The notes under the pieces are model-generated. The model searched no databases. It was not told the origin of the DNA and saw nothing but the letters and a program-made list of their open reading frames with translations. This document shows positions 17,538-25,490 of a stretch of 64,000 nt of DNA, one piece after another (the stretch's first letter is position 1; every line of letters begins with the position of its first letter). This stretch comes from Cerasibacillus quisquiliarum (GTDB lineage Bacteria; Bacillota; Bacilli; Bacillales; Amphibacillaceae). A program made the translations under genes and the position numbers. The stretch covers positions 124,001 through 188,000 of the forward strand of contig NZ_JACHHA010000002.1 in NCBI RefSeq assembly GCF_014202495.1. The letters are read 5' to 3'.

Positions 17538-17687
17538 TTATTTTGTTTCACGATGTAGTGTGTGTCGTTTTAAACGTGGTGAATATTTTTTTAGTTCTAA
17601 ACGTTCTGGATTCGTACGTTTGTTTTTTGTCGTAATATAATTACGATCTCCTGTTTCTGTACAAGCTAATGTAATATTAACACGCAT
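17538..17687 (-). CDS. rpmG: 50S ribosomal protein L33, zinc-independent type
   Basis: The 49-residue product [20 protein letters not shown]...HTLHRETK is L33 of the large ribosomal subunit. Only one cysteine (C9) is present, so the two CxxC zinc knuckles are absent and this is the zinc-independent paralogue. A TATCCCTCC complement (GGAGGGATA) precedes the ATG. Its own terminator and promoter make it monocistronic. Confidence 0.95.
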   Translation of the reverse strand: MRVNITLACTETGDRNYITTKNKRTNPERLELKKYSPRLKRHTLHRETK

Positions 17688-17741
17688 TGATATCCCTCCA
17701 AACTATTTCTGTAAAACAACGTATCATATTTTCTTTTGACC

Positions 17742-17771
17742 TTTATATGATAGCAAATGTTTACATTGCAA
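17742..17771 (-). promoter_or_regulatory. Probable sigma-A promoter of rpmG
   Basis: On the minus strand TTGCAA (17771-17766) and TATAAA (17747-17742) are separated by 18 bp, about 55 nt before the start codon. Confidence 0.5.
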
Positions 17772-17855
17772 TCAAGAAAGAATTATTATTTTATAGTTTT
17801 ATCTTTTTTCTTAAGTATGATATAACTATAGTATGACCGAAATGGAGGGGAGAAA

Positions 17856-18074
17856 ATGATTTATGCTGGAATTACCGTTATCGTTGTTGCGATAGTATTA
17901 TTAATTTTATCCTTATTTATGAAAGATCGTATAGATGATTTAGAAAACCAAGTTGAACAGTTGTCTATTTCGAATATGCAGGATACATATCAATTAAAGA
18001 AAAAAATTAAAGTTCTTGAAGAAGAAATATTATCTGACGGTTTCCAAGATCATGCATCATCTCTTAAAAAGTAA
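17856..18074 (+). CDS. Small membrane protein with coiled-coil tail
   Basis: A 72-residue protein: residues 2-21 form a membrane helix ([20 protein letters not shown]) and residues 24-58 a likely coiled coil ([29 protein letters not shown]). No family is recognised. The start follows GGAGGGGAGAAA. It lies 58 nt before the MltG-like gene on the same strand, and both look like envelope proteins, so they may be cotranscribed. Confidence 0.68.
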   Translation: MIYAGITVIVVAIVLLILSLFMKDRIDDLENQVEQLSISNMQDTYQLKKKIKVLEEEILSDGFQDHASSLKK

Positions 18075-18132
18075 ATGTTTAAGACAAGCATTTGCCAAAC
18101 TTAATTATGTGTGAGTGAGAGGAGGAGTCTTA

Positions 18133-18741
18133 ATGAAGCAAACAGTACGTGCTTTCGCTTTAGGCCTATTTACTGCTGGAGTTGTTCTGTTAGGTGTTTA
18201 TTATTTTTCAGATCAACCTGTACAAAACCATCAAGATTTATCTGTAGACGATATGGTTGAAGAAATGAAAAAGCAAGGATATCGTGTGTTAACAGAAGAA
18301 GAATATATTACATTATCTGTCGCAAAAGATCAAAAAAACAAAACAAATAAAGATGCAAAAAAACAACAAAGAGCTTCAGCTGATGAACAAAAGACTGATT
18401 CAAAAGACAATAAAGATTCAATCAAAAAAACTAAGAAAAATCCGGATAAGAAAACCGTCCAGAATAAATCAACAAAGAAAAAAGATAAAAAGGATAAAAA
18501 AGATAAAAAGGATAAAAAAGATAAAAAAGATAGTGTAAAAACATATAAATTAGTCATTGAATCAGGCATGCCTTCATCAAAAGTTGGTGAAATGCTTGAA
18601 AAAAATAAAATAATTGATGACGCTCAAAAATTCAACAAATTCTTAGAAGATAAAGATTATAGTCAGAGAGTTCAATTAGGCGAATTTAAAATTAAAAGTA
18701 ATATGACATATGAAGAAATCGCAAAAGCGATAACAAAATAA
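18133..18741 (+). CDS. MltG/YceG-like membrane protein lacking the catalytic domain
   Basis: The 202-residue protein has an N-terminal anchor (FALGLFTAGVVLLGVYYF), a lysine/aspartate-rich linker with a repeated KKD unit (about 115-133), and a C-terminal segment (VIESGMPSSKVGEMLEKNKIIDDAQKFNKFL...GEFKIKSNMTYEEIAKAI) resembling the LysM-like part of endolytic transglycosylase MltG. The catalytic YceG domain with its glutamate is absent, so it probably binds peptidoglycan without cutting it (inference). The ATG at 18133 follows GGAGGAG; the frame is open back to 18115. Confidence 0.72.
   Translation: MKQTVRAFALGLFTAGVVLLGVYYFSDQPVQNHQDLSVDDMVEEMKKQGYRVLTEEEYITLSVAKDQKNKTNKDAKKQQRASADEQKTDSKDNKDSIKKTKKNPDKKTVQNKSTKKKDKKDKKDKKDKKDKKDSVKTYKLVIESGMPSSKVGEMLEKNKIIDDAQKFNKFLEDKDYSQRVQLGEFKIKSNMTYEEIAKAITK
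18478..18530 (+). repeat. In-frame short tandem repeat encoding (KKD)n
   Basis: About six copies of a 9-bp unit GATAAAAAG/GATAAAAAA inside the MltG-like gene. Its 9-bp period keeps frame, so copy-number change would lengthen or shorten the charged linker without frameshift. Confidence 0.8.
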
Positions 18742-18742
18742 C

Positions 18743-18780
18743 CAAACAAAAAAAGGGCCTGAAAGCCCTTTTTTTGTTTG
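18743..18780. terminator. Bidirectional terminator between the MltG-like gene and pbpA
   Basis: Arms CAAACAAAAAAAGGGC and GCCCTTTTTTTGTTTG with loop CTGAAA form a perfect hairpin with U-runs in both directions. Confidence 0.9.
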
Positions 18781-18788
18781 AATAATAA

Positions 18789-20912
18789 TTATTCATCTTC
18801 TATCGCATCTGAACTTTCGCCTTGTTTTCGAGATTTTTTCAAATCAAAGTATTCATCTAAAATACCTTGTCCTATCTCATTGCTAATTGGATATTGACCT
18901 CTAATTGCTCCTAAATTAGGGGCAATAACAGCAAATGCTATTTCCGGATCGTCAAATGGTGCGTAACCGACTAAAACAAGGTTGTTGGTGTCTCCTAATT
19001 TTTGCCCAGTAATTTCATCATGAACCTCATTTTCCGCTGTACCAGTTTTTCCTGCTGGACTATATGGTTTATTAGAGAAGAAGCGAGATGCTGTACCGCT
19101 TGAGTATACTAAACGTAAACCTTTTTGTACGCGTTCAAGCCACTCGTCTTTCATTTGTACACGATTTAATACTTCAGGGTGATGTTTTTTATAAACGGGA
19201 CCTAATTCATCATCATCTGTTGTAATTGGCTCTCGAATTTCCTTGACAAAGTGCGGTTTCATTCGGTAGCCACCATTGGCAATTGTTGAAATATATTGGA
19301 CCAATTGAATGGCTGTATACGTATCATATTGTCCAATGGAATAGTCTAATAAATTTGGTGGATTTGATCCCTTATACCCTGTCGCTTCATATGGATAATC
19401 AACACCCGTTTTCACACCTAAACCGAACTGACTAAAGTAGTTACGAATTTCTTGTAATGATACTGGATTAAATTTAATATTCTTATTGGGACGATAATGA
19501 TATTCACCACCCATACGCATTGCAATATTAAACATGTATACGTTAGAAGAACGTTCTAAGGCTTGTAAATCATTAACCCATCCCATATTGGTGACAGACT
19601 TTTTAATCGGTGTGCCTGCAATCTTTATCGGTGTATCAAAAAATTGTTGTCCTGGCGTAACTACTCCAGATTGATATCCAGCTAAAACTGTTGCCCCTTT
19701 AATCGCAGAACCAGGACGATGAGCATCATAGAGAACTTTATAGTCATGACTTTCGAATTTTTTCGTTTCACGGTTATAATGCTGCGCTGTTAACCCTAAA
19801 ATTTCTCCTGTTTTTGGATTCATAGCAATAGCAATCGCATCTTCCAAAAAACGATTCGCTGACGTATGATTAATCGCATTTTTAAGATGCCGCTGTACAA
19901 CTTTTTCTAATCGTTTTTGATATTCAACGTCAATAGTAAGAACAAGATCTTTCCCTCTTCTTCCTTCGACAACCGTTATCGCATCAATAATATTTCCTGA
20001 TTTATCTGTTGTATATTCAATTTGCTCTTTTCTTCCTCGTAAAACGTCTTCATACTGTTCTTCTAACCCACTAATACCAACTCGATCATTCCTGCTGTAT
20101 CCTTTGGCTAAATAATGTTGTACCTTTTCTTTTGGAATACCTCTCTTTTCTGTCGTAATCGTTCCTAATAAATTCTTTAATGTATGATCTAATGGATACT
20201 CTCTATCCCAATCTGTTGTCGCATTAATACCTGGGAGCTCGTCTAAATGCTCTGCCACTAAAGCATATTCTTCTGGTGTGACGCCTTCATTTTTCACAAT
20301 TTGTGGTGTTAATGAATAAGCTTTGTCCAACTCTTTTTTTATTAGTATAATATCTTCATCTTCTTTTGTTAATTCGTCAAGTTCTTCCTTAGTAATTCTC
20401 TCTAACATTAATTTATATTGGTCAGCATGATCTAATTCTTCTTTTTCTTTTTCTGTTAACCGTTTATTTAGTTTTTTTTCATTTTCCTCGTTTTCTCCAA
20501 GTAAAAACCAGTACTCTCTTCGATCTCGATCTGTAATCGTCTTAACTTTTTTCTTTCTGTCATTCGAATCATTTGGATTATACATCGTTATATATTTAGA
20601 CAATTTTCTCGCTACATCAAGACGATCTCTTGCTTGAACACCTTTTGGTGGTGTATACGTAATAGAATAAAGAGGTTTATTATCGACAATTAATGTGTGA
20701 TTACGATCATATATTTTTCCACGGGGCACAGGTATTTTCGTTCGATCTTTCACCGTTCGTTCAATCTCTTTCTGATATGCTTCTCCATTTAAAATTTGCA
20801 CAACACCAAGTTGTAAAATAAGTACCGAAAACAATAGGAACACAATAAAAAACAATATATTTAAACGTATCGGTATACGTCTTTGTTTCTTTTTTTCATC
20901 TTTTGCCGACAT
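18789..20912 (-). CDS. pbpA: Penicillin-binding protein 2, elongation transpeptidase
   Basis: A class B PBP that cross-links peptidoglycan during side-wall synthesis, matching PbpA (YqgF) of B. subtilis (716 residues; 707 here). Residues 17-38 form the membrane anchor. The dimerisation domain contains RGKIYDRN, and the transpeptidase domain shows the active-site SxxK in PGSAIKGA, SxN in ERSSNVYM and KTG in AGKTGTAEN. A charged insert rich in Glu and Lys lies at about 115-175. It is followed by a bidirectional terminator and preceded by its own promoter. Confidence 0.95.
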   Translation of the reverse strand: MSAKDEKKKQRRIPIRLNILFFIVFLLFSVLILQLGVVQILNGEAYQKEIERTVKDRTKIPVPRGKIYDRNHTLIVDNKPLYSITYTPPKGVQARDRLDVARKLSKYITMYNPNDSNDRKKKVKTITDRDRREYWFLLGENEENEKKLNKRLTEKEKEELDHADQYKLMLERITKEELDELTKEDEDIILIKKELDKAYSLTPQIVKNEGVTPEEYALVAEHLDELPGINATTDWDREYPLDHTLKNLLGTITTEKRGIPKEKVQHYLAKGYSRNDRVGISGLEEQYEDVLRGRKEQIEYTTDKSGNIIDAITVVEGRRGKDLVLTIDVEYQKRLEKVVQRHLKNAINHTSANRFLEDAIAIAMNPKTGEILGLTAQHYNRETKKFESHDYKVLYDAHRPGSAIKGATVLAGYQSGVVTPGQQFFDTPIKIAGTPIKKSVTNMGWVNDLQALERSSNVYMFNIAMRMGGEYHYRPNKNIKFNPVSLQEIRNYFSQFGLGVKTGVDYPYEATGYKGSNPPNLLDYSIGQYDTYTAIQLVQYISTIANGGYRMKPHFVKEIREPITTDDDELGPVYKKHHPEVLNRVQMKDEWLERVQKGLRLVYSSGTASRFFSNKPYSPAGKTGTAENEVHDEITGQKLGDTNNLVLVGYAPFDDPEIAFAVIAPNLGAIRGQYPISNEIGQGILDEYFDLKKSRKQGESSDAIEDE

Positions 20913-20951
20913 CTCTTTCCCCCACTTGATATCATCATTTACTCTGTTCCT

Positions 20952-20960
20952 ATTATAACA
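20952..20960 (-). promoter_or_regulatory. Extended -10 promoter of pbpA
   Basis: On the minus strand TGTTATAAT is an extended -10 element about 40 nt before the pbpA start; the -35 (TTAAAC-like, 16 bp upstream) is weak. Confidence 0.5.
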
Positions 20961-21010
20961 TCAATTTCAATTTGTTTAACCGTTTTTCACAAGTTTTTTG
21001 TTGTGTTATG

Positions 21011-21043
21011 AAAAAGCACATCGGTAAACATATACCGATGTGC
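21011..21043 (-). terminator. Terminator after sodA
   Basis: GCACATCGGTA (21016-21026) and TACCGATGTGC (21033-21043) form a perfect 11-bp stem; on the minus strand it is followed by TTTTT. Confidence 0.88.
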
Positions 21044-21056
21044 TCAGTCTATATTA

Positions 21057-21665
21057 TTATTTAGCTTCGTTATAATTCTTTTCTACTTGGTCCCAATTAA
21101 CAACATTCCAAAATGCTGATAAGTATTCAGGACGTCTGTTTTGGTACTTTAAGTAATACGCATGCTCCCATACGTCAACACCAAGTAAAGGTGTTTTTCC
21201 TTCCATTAAAGGTGAATCTTGGTTTGGTGTACTCATGATTTCAAGTTTACCATTATTTAGAACGAGCCAACCCCATCCTGAACCGAAACGGCCTTTTGCA
21301 GCAGCTTCAAATTCTTCTTTAAATTTATCAAAGCTACCAAAAGTCTCATTTATTTTCTCAGCTAATTCACCAGTTGGTTCGCCACCACCATTAGGTGATA
21401 ACACTTCCCAGAATAAGCTGTGGTTAGCATGACCACCACCATTATTACGTACTGCTGTACGGATTGATTCTGGTAAAGCATCTAAATGAGTTATTAATTC
21501 TTCTAAGGACTTATTCTGTAAGTCATGATGTCCTTCTAATGCTCCGTTTAAGTTGGTAACATATGTGTTATGATGCTTCGTATGATGAATATTCATCGTT
21601 TCTTTATCAATATGTGGTTCAAGTGCATCATATGCGTATGGTAATTTCGGTAATTCAAATGCCAT
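21057..21665 (-). CDS. sodA: Superoxide dismutase, Mn/Fe type
   Basis: SodA dismutates superoxide to peroxide and oxygen in the cytoplasm. The 202 residues include the metal ligands His27 in NIHHTKHH, a histidine near 82 in HANHSLFW, and Asp/His near 164/168 in [20 protein letters not shown] and GSGWGWLV are typical of the Mn-dependent bacillary enzyme. The ATG follows TAAGGAGGAA. It is monocistronic, with a terminator downstream. Confidence 0.96.
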   Translation of the reverse strand: MAFELPKLPYAYDALEPHIDKETMNIHHTKHHNTYVTNLNGALEGHHDLQNKSLEELITHLDALPESIRTAVRNNGGGHANHSLFWEVLSPNGGGEPTGELAEKINETFGSFDKFKEEFEAAAKGRFGSGWGWLVLNNGKLEIMSTPNQDSPLMEGKTPLLGVDVWEHAYYLKYQNRRPEYLSAFWNVVNWDQVEKNYNEAK

Positions 21666-21799
21666 AATAAATTCCTCCTTAAAAGATTTTTCTAAAGGAA
21701 ATAATTGTATTCCTTATATTGAAGATACCAATAGTTGTTCGTTCTTGCAAACGTTTTGCATACTTTTCCCTATTTTAATAGTGTAAACATAAAAAACAA

Positions 21800-21827
21800 A
21801 AGCTAATGATTAATAAATCATTAGCTT
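21800..21827 (-). terminator. Terminator of the tRNA cluster
   Basis: AAGCTAATGAT and ATCATTAGCTT form a perfect 11-bp stem; the minus strand continues with TTTTGTTTTTT. Confidence 0.85.
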
Positions 21828-21831
21828 AGGA

Positions 21832-21904
21832 TGGCTCGGGACGGAATCGAACCGCCGACACAAGGATTTTCAGTCCTTTGCTCTACCGACTGAGCTACCG
21901 AGCC
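21832..21904 (-). tRNA. tRNA-Phe (GAA)
   Basis: A 73-nt cloverleaf GGCTCGG...CCGAGCCA with anticodon GAA in the loop CTGAAAA and T-loop TTCGATT. The 3' CCA is not encoded. Last gene of the cluster. Confidence 0.96.
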
Positions 21905-22031
21905 ATATATTTATATAAACAATGAATGAATTGTTTGTTTTCCTTAAGAAAATGTTCGCTATAATAAGCATAAGTTTGTTCTTCATTCATTTCTTTTCTG
22001 ACAAAAATCTATATGTATTAAGAACATAAAA

Positions 22032-22124
22032 TGGAGGAGGTAGAGGGATTCGAACCCCCGCGGGCTTTGACACCCCTTTCGGTTTTCAAGACCGACCCCT
22101 TCAGCCAGACTTGGGTATACCTCC
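22032..22124 (-). tRNA. tRNA-Ser (TGA)
   Basis: A 93-nt class II tRNA with long variable arm (AGGGGTGTCAAAGCCC), anticodon TGA in CTTGAAA, and acceptor GGAGGTA/TACCTCC. CCA is encoded. The discriminator base reads T where serine tRNAs usually have G. Confidence 0.94.
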
Positions 22125-22136
22125 AAATAATTTAAA

Positions 22137-22213
22137 TGGTGGACCCTGCAGGACTCGAACCTGCGACCAATCGGTTATGAGCCGATTGCTCTAACCAACT
22201 GAGCTAAGGGTCC
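22137..22213 (-). tRNA. tRNA-Ile2 (CAT, lysidine type)
   Basis: A 77-nt cloverleaf with acceptor GGACCCT/AGGGTCC, anticodon CAT in CTCATAA, and encoded CCA. The body (TTAGCTCAGTTGGTTAGAG, GGTTCGAGTCC) is like AUA-reading tRNA-Ile2, in which TilS converts C34 to lysidine. A second CAT tRNA at 22328 is clearly elongator Met, which supports the Ile2 call. Confidence 0.82.
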
Positions 22214-22227
22214 CAATATATATTAAA

Positions 22228-22304
22228 TGGGGCGACCGGTGGGATTTGAACCCACGCCTGCCGGAGCCACAATCCGGTGCGTTAACCACTTCGCCACGAC
22301 CGCC
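22228..22304 (-). tRNA. tRNA-His (GTG)
   Basis: A 77-nt cloverleaf with anticodon GTG in TTGTGGC, the extra G-1 facing discriminator C73 as expected for histidine, and encoded CCA. Confidence 0.95.
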
Positions 22305-22327
22305 ATCGGTTATTTATTTTTTGAAAA

Positions 22328-22401
22328 TAGCGGCGGAGGGGATCGAACCCACGACCTCACGGGTATGAACCGTACGCTCTCGCCAGCTGAGCTACGCCGC
22401 C
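22328..22401 (-). tRNA. tRNA-Met, elongator (CAT)
   Basis: A 74-nt cloverleaf with acceptor GGCGGCG/CGCCGCT, anticodon CAT in TTCATAC and body GTAGCTCAGCTGGC typical of elongator Met in Bacilli. CCA is not encoded. The T-stem GTGGG/CCCTC contains a U-U mismatch. Confidence 0.92.
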
Positions 22402-22405
22402 ATGT

Positions 22406-22480
22406 TGGCTCCACAGGTAGGATTCGAACCTACGACCGATCGGTTAACAGCCGATTGCTCTACCACTGAGCTACTGTGGA
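22406..22480 (-). tRNA. tRNA-Asn (GTT)
   Basis: A 75-nt cloverleaf with acceptor TCCACAG/CTGTGGA, discriminator G, encoded CCA, and anticodon GTT in CTGTTAA. First gene of the cluster; only 4 nt separate it from tRNA-Met. Confidence 0.95.
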
Positions 22481-22512
22481 ATGATGTCGCTATCGAAGTA
22501 GCGACAAGAATT

Positions 22513-22541
22513 ATATTATCACGTTTAATTGGAATCGTCAA
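22513..22541 (-). promoter_or_regulatory. Sigma-A promoter of the tRNA cluster
   Basis: TTGACG (22541-22536), 17 bp, TAATAT (22518-22513) on the minus strand. A 7-bp hairpin GTCGCTA/TAGCGAC (22486-22505) lies in the leader before tRNA-Asn and could guide 5' processing. Confidence 0.8.
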
Positions 22542-22647
22542 TAGTTATTTTATATTTTTGTCAAAAAATGTAAATATGTATATGTCAATAAAAACAACAA
22601 TATTAACTATACCATTTAATTTATAAAAAATCAATATGAAATAAAAA

Positions 22648-22671
22648 AAAGGAGAATTTTATCTCTCCTTT
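22648..22671 (-). terminator. Terminator after the Na/Pi transporter gene
   Basis: AAAGGAGA and TCTCCTTT with an 8-nt loop; on the minus strand the stem is followed by a run of T. Confidence 0.75.
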
Positions 22672-22673
22672 CT

Positions 22674-24305
22674 TTATTTATATTCACCTAACACTTCTTC
22701 TGCAATATTTACAGCATGATCACCAATTCGCTCTAAATTGCTAATAATATCGACAAAAACTATACCTGCAGAACCTTGGCAAATACCTTCATTCATACGA
22801 ATAATATGCTTTTTACGATAGATTCGTTCCATTTTATCAATTTGATCTTCTTTTTGAACAACGGCGAGCGCTTCTTCACGATCATCATTTTCCAATGCTT
22901 TAACAGCTTGTTTTACGGTTAAAATAGTTAAATCAAACATATTATTTAAATCTTCTTGCGCTTGTTCTGTTAACACTACTTTATTTGAAATTTTATAATC
23001 AATTAATTCAATAATGTTCTCAAAGTGATCACCGATTCTCTCGATGTCACGAACCATATCCATTAATGAAGTATGTTTTTCGCTCTGCTCATCGGACATC
23101 GACATCGCTGATAAATCAACTAAGTATTCTGTAATGCTACGATCTAAGTTGTTTAATGCTCCCTCAACTTGTGTTGCCATTTCAGAATGGACTAGCTGTT
23201 GAGTAGTTAAGTATAAGTTTGTTTCTTCTAATCCTTTATGTGCATATTCACCCATTCGCACTATCTCTGCTTTTGCTTGATCTAACGCTACTGCTGGTGA
23301 TTGTTGGATGAAAATAGGATCAAGATGTTTTGGCTTATATTCGATAATAACATCTTTTCCTGGAATTATTTTTGTTACAATCCAAGCTAATCCACCAATA
23401 AATGGAAACTGAATAATTGTATTAGCGATATTAAAAGTTCCATGAGCAAATGCTAATGTCATTTCAGGATTTAAATTAAAATAACTTTGTAAAAATTGAA
23501 CAAAAGTTGTGAAAGTTCCAAGAAATATTAAAAATATCGTTGCACCGATGACGTTAAAAATGACATGTGTTAATGCTGCACGCTTTGCTGCAACAGATGC
23601 CCCTAGTGCGGCTAAAACTGCTGTTATCGTCGTTCCTAAGTTGTCTCCAAACAAAACAGGGAGCGCAGCATCAAGTCCGATTAAACCTTCAGAAAATAAT
23701 CCTTGCAATATTCCAATCGTCGCACTCGAACTTTGCACGATTAATGTAAAGACTGTCCCAATAACTACACCAAGTACAGGACTTGTACTCATATCAATTG
23801 TTAATTGATGAAAAGTATCTAAATAACGCAATGGCTTCATACCATTACTCATGAGTTCTAAACCTAGAAATAGAGCTCCAAAGCCAAATACGGCTTGTCC
23901 TATAGCAGTCACTTTCTTATGTTTAAAAAAGAATAACATAAAGCTACCGATTGCAACGATTGGCAACGAATATTCTCCTATATTAAAACCAATAATAAAT
24001 GCCGTAACAGTTGTTCCGATATTCGCTCCCATTATGACTCCAATAGCTTGTCTTAATGTCATAAAACCAGCATTAACTAACCCTACTGTTAAGACGGTCG
24101 TTCCAGAACTACTTTGAATAAGGATTGTTACGATAATTCCAGCTAGAACACCAAGAAACGGGTTACTTGTAAAACGATCAAGTATATCACGCAAACGATC
24201 GCCAGCTGATTTTTGTAAGCCCTCTCCCATATACTTTATCCCTAGTAAAAATATACCGAGTCCTCCAAGGAATTCAAATAAGACTCCTTGAATATCAAAG
24301 TCCAA
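22674..24305 (-). CDS. Na/phosphate cotransporter family protein (YqeW-like)
   Basis: The 543-residue protein has two inverted Na/Pi-cotransporter repeats with the QSSS motifs (ILIQSSSGTTVLTVG near residue 62 and LIVQSSSATIGILQG near 190), about nine membrane segments to residue 330, then a PhoU-like helical domain (about 345-540; two DMVRDIERIGDH / ISNLERIGDHAVN repeats). It would import phosphate with sodium. The start is TTG at 24305 behind GAAGGGATG. PhoP-like repeats lie upstream. B. subtilis YqeW has the same organisation. Confidence 0.9.
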   Translation of the reverse strand: MDFDIQGVLFEFLGGLGIFLLGIKYMGEGLQKSAGDRLRDILDRFTSNPFLGVLAGIIVTILIQSSSGTTVLTVGLVNAGFMTLRQAIGVIMGANIGTTVTAFIIGFNIGEYSLPIVAIGSFMLFFFKHKKVTAIGQAVFGFGALFLGLELMSNGMKPLRYLDTFHQLTIDMSTSPVLGVVIGTVFTLIVQSSSATIGILQGLFSEGLIGLDAALPVLFGDNLGTTITAVLAALGASVAAKRAALTHVIFNVIGATIFLIFLGTFTTFVQFLQSYFNLNPEMTLAFAHGTFNIANTIIQFPFIGGLAWIVTKIIPGKDVIIEYKPKHLDPIFIQQSPAVALDQAKAEIVRMGEYAHKGLEETNLYLTTQQLVHSEMATQVEGALNNLDRSITEYLVDLSAMSMSDEQSEKHTSLMDMVRDIERIGDHFENIIELIDYKISNKVVLTEQAQEDLNNMFDLTILTVKQAVKALENDDREEALAVVQKEDQIDKMERIYRKKHIIRMNEGICQGSAGIVFVDIISNLERIGDHAVNIAEEVLGEYK

Positions 24306-24350
24306 TGGTCATTCATCCCTTCACTAAACAGTTTTATGTCAATCTATTCT

Positions 24351-24378
24351 ATTATGACAAAAAAAAAGTAATTGTAAA
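24351..24378 (-). promoter_or_regulatory. Probable promoter of the Na/Pi transporter gene
   Basis: On the minus strand TTTACA (24378-24373), 16 bp, CATAAT (24356-24351), about 45 nt before the TTG start. Confidence 0.55.
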
Positions 24379-24383
24379 GATAA

Positions 24384-24411
24384 TTCACGTAAAATTTACA
24401 TTAACTTTACA
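24384..24411. promoter_or_regulatory. PhoP-box-like repeats upstream of the Na/Pi transporter
   Basis: On the plus strand TTCACG (24384), TTTACA (24395) and TTTACA (24406) recur every 11 bp, the spacing of PhoP boxes (TTHAYA separated by 5 bp). They lie just upstream of the -35 element and sit within a larger inverted repeat ATTGTAAAG...CTTTACAAT (24371-24413). The repeats face away from the gene; PhoP binding is inference. Confidence 0.4.
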
Positions 24412-24437
24412 ATTCTCTTTTAAAGAACGGACAAATG

Positions 24438-25073
24438 TTATTCATTATTCATTTGTTCTATGAGTATTTTTGTTCCATCAACTTCGACAACACGTATTGA
24501 TGTACCTTTAGAAATCCAGTAACCATTTGTAATCGCACTGTATTCCTTCCCTTGAATTTGAATCGTACCAACTGGACGCATATCAGTTATAGTCGTCCCT
24601 TCTTTTCCTAATAAGTCGCTATATGCTTGATTCATTGAAATATATCCTGCTTCAGTCGTTAATTGATCTTTTAATGTTATTTTGGTCCACATTGAGCGCC
24701 GTTTAAACACTTTTAAAAATAATAATGAGCTAGTCGCACCAATCATGACACCTAAAACCGCATACACACCTGCGACGAAGTTCGGTGCAGGTAAAGCAAC
24801 TGCTAGTATCATGGAAAAAGCACCAATTGTAGATAAAGTGCCATCATTTAATAATTTCCCGTCGATAATAATAAGAATGATTCCAATAAAATACATCAGC
24901 AACATTAGAATAAGTGATTCGGCTTCAACATAAACTGAAAAATAAACGATAATAAATCCCAGTCCTAATATCGCAAAAAAGCCTCTCATATTTACGAGAA
25001 CTTCTCCAATTAAAAACATCGTAGCAAAACCAACAATAAATAAGCCAACCCAATCATACGAAAATATTTGCAT
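24438..25073 (-). CDS. NfeD-like membrane protein, short form
   Basis: A 211-residue protein with four or five membrane segments (to about residue 130) followed by a C-terminal OB-like NfeD domain (GKEGTTITDMRPVGTIQIQGKEYSA...IRVVEVDGTKILIEQ). It lacks the N-terminal ClpP-like protease domain of the long NfeD protein at 49056-50384. Such short NfeD proteins usually partner with flotillin/stomatin proteins, but none is adjacent. The ATG at 25073 follows GGGAGG; earlier in-frame ATGs overlap that site. Confidence 0.82.
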   Translation of the reverse strand: MQIFSYDWVGLFIVGFATMFLIGEVLVNMRGFFAILGLGFIIVYFSVYVEAESLILMLLMYFIGIILIIIDGKLLNDGTLSTIGAFSMILAVALPAPNFVAGVYAVLGVMIGATSSLLFLKVFKRRSMWTKITLKDQLTTEAGYISMNQAYSDLLGKEGTTITDMRPVGTIQIQGKEYSAITNGYWISKGTSIRVVEVDGTKILIEQMNNE

Positions 25074-25137
25074 CATGATCCCTCCCATTCTTCAATACGA
25101 ATACGAAGGATAAAATGTTTCATAAAGGAGAAAAAAC

Positions 25138-25461
25138 ATGAAGATTTTAAAGAAATCATGTCTATTGCTTTTCTTCACGCTCTTATTATTTAGCATATAT
25201 AAAGATATAACGATTGACAAACAACCTAATCTCTACACCACAAATGAAAAGAGTCCATTAACAGATTTCCATGTCATTAAACGGCAAATGAAAACAGGAG
25301 AAACTATTTTATCAATTGTAGAAGAAATTCATGATGGCGAAATGCCACAGTCTTTGGATATAAAACAAATAGTCATCGATTTCAAGATGATTAATCCGGA
25401 TACAAATCCTTACGATTTAAAAGTTGGTGAGTTCTATTTGTTTCCCGTTTATAATCCATAA
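25138..25461 (+). CDS. yqfZ: LysM-like secreted protein (YqfZ-like)
   Basis: A 107-residue protein with an N-terminal hydrophobic segment (KKSCLLLFFTLLLFSIY) and a C-terminal region of LysM character (TGETILSIVEEIHDG...IVIDFKMINPDTNPYDLKVGEFYLFPVY). Size and position beside yqfX suggest B. subtilis YqfZ. It probably acts outside the membrane on peptidoglycan (inference). The start follows AAAGGAGAAA; it is divergent from the NfeD gene and convergent with yqfX. Confidence 0.65.
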   Translation: MKILKKSCLLLFFTLLLFSIYKDITIDKQPNLYTTNEKSPLTDFHVIKRQMKTGETILSIVEEIHDGEMPQSLDIKQIVIDFKMINPDTNPYDLKVGEFYLFPVYNP

Positions 25462-25490
25462 AGGAAAGCCCCATTGCGGGGGCTTTCCTA
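25461..25490. terminator. Hairpin between the convergent yqfZ-like and yqfX genes
   Basis: AAGGAAAGCCCC and GGGGCTTTCCT form a GC-rich stem with a short loop; T-rich flanks are modest on both sides. Confidence 0.75.

Noticed and set aside
18330-18569. Minus-strand frame with repeated FLSFLSFLS
   Set aside because: It is the complement of the KKD repeat in the MltG-like gene and has no start signal.
22227-22626. Two plus-strand frames resembling GRPVGFEPT / GRIRTYDRS proteins
   Set aside because: They are antisense readings of the tRNA cluster, a well-known source of spurious hypothetical proteins.
23509-24117. Plus-strand frames opposite the Na/Pi transporter gene
   Set aside because: Shadows of a clear membrane transporter; no ribosome binding sites and no independent family features.
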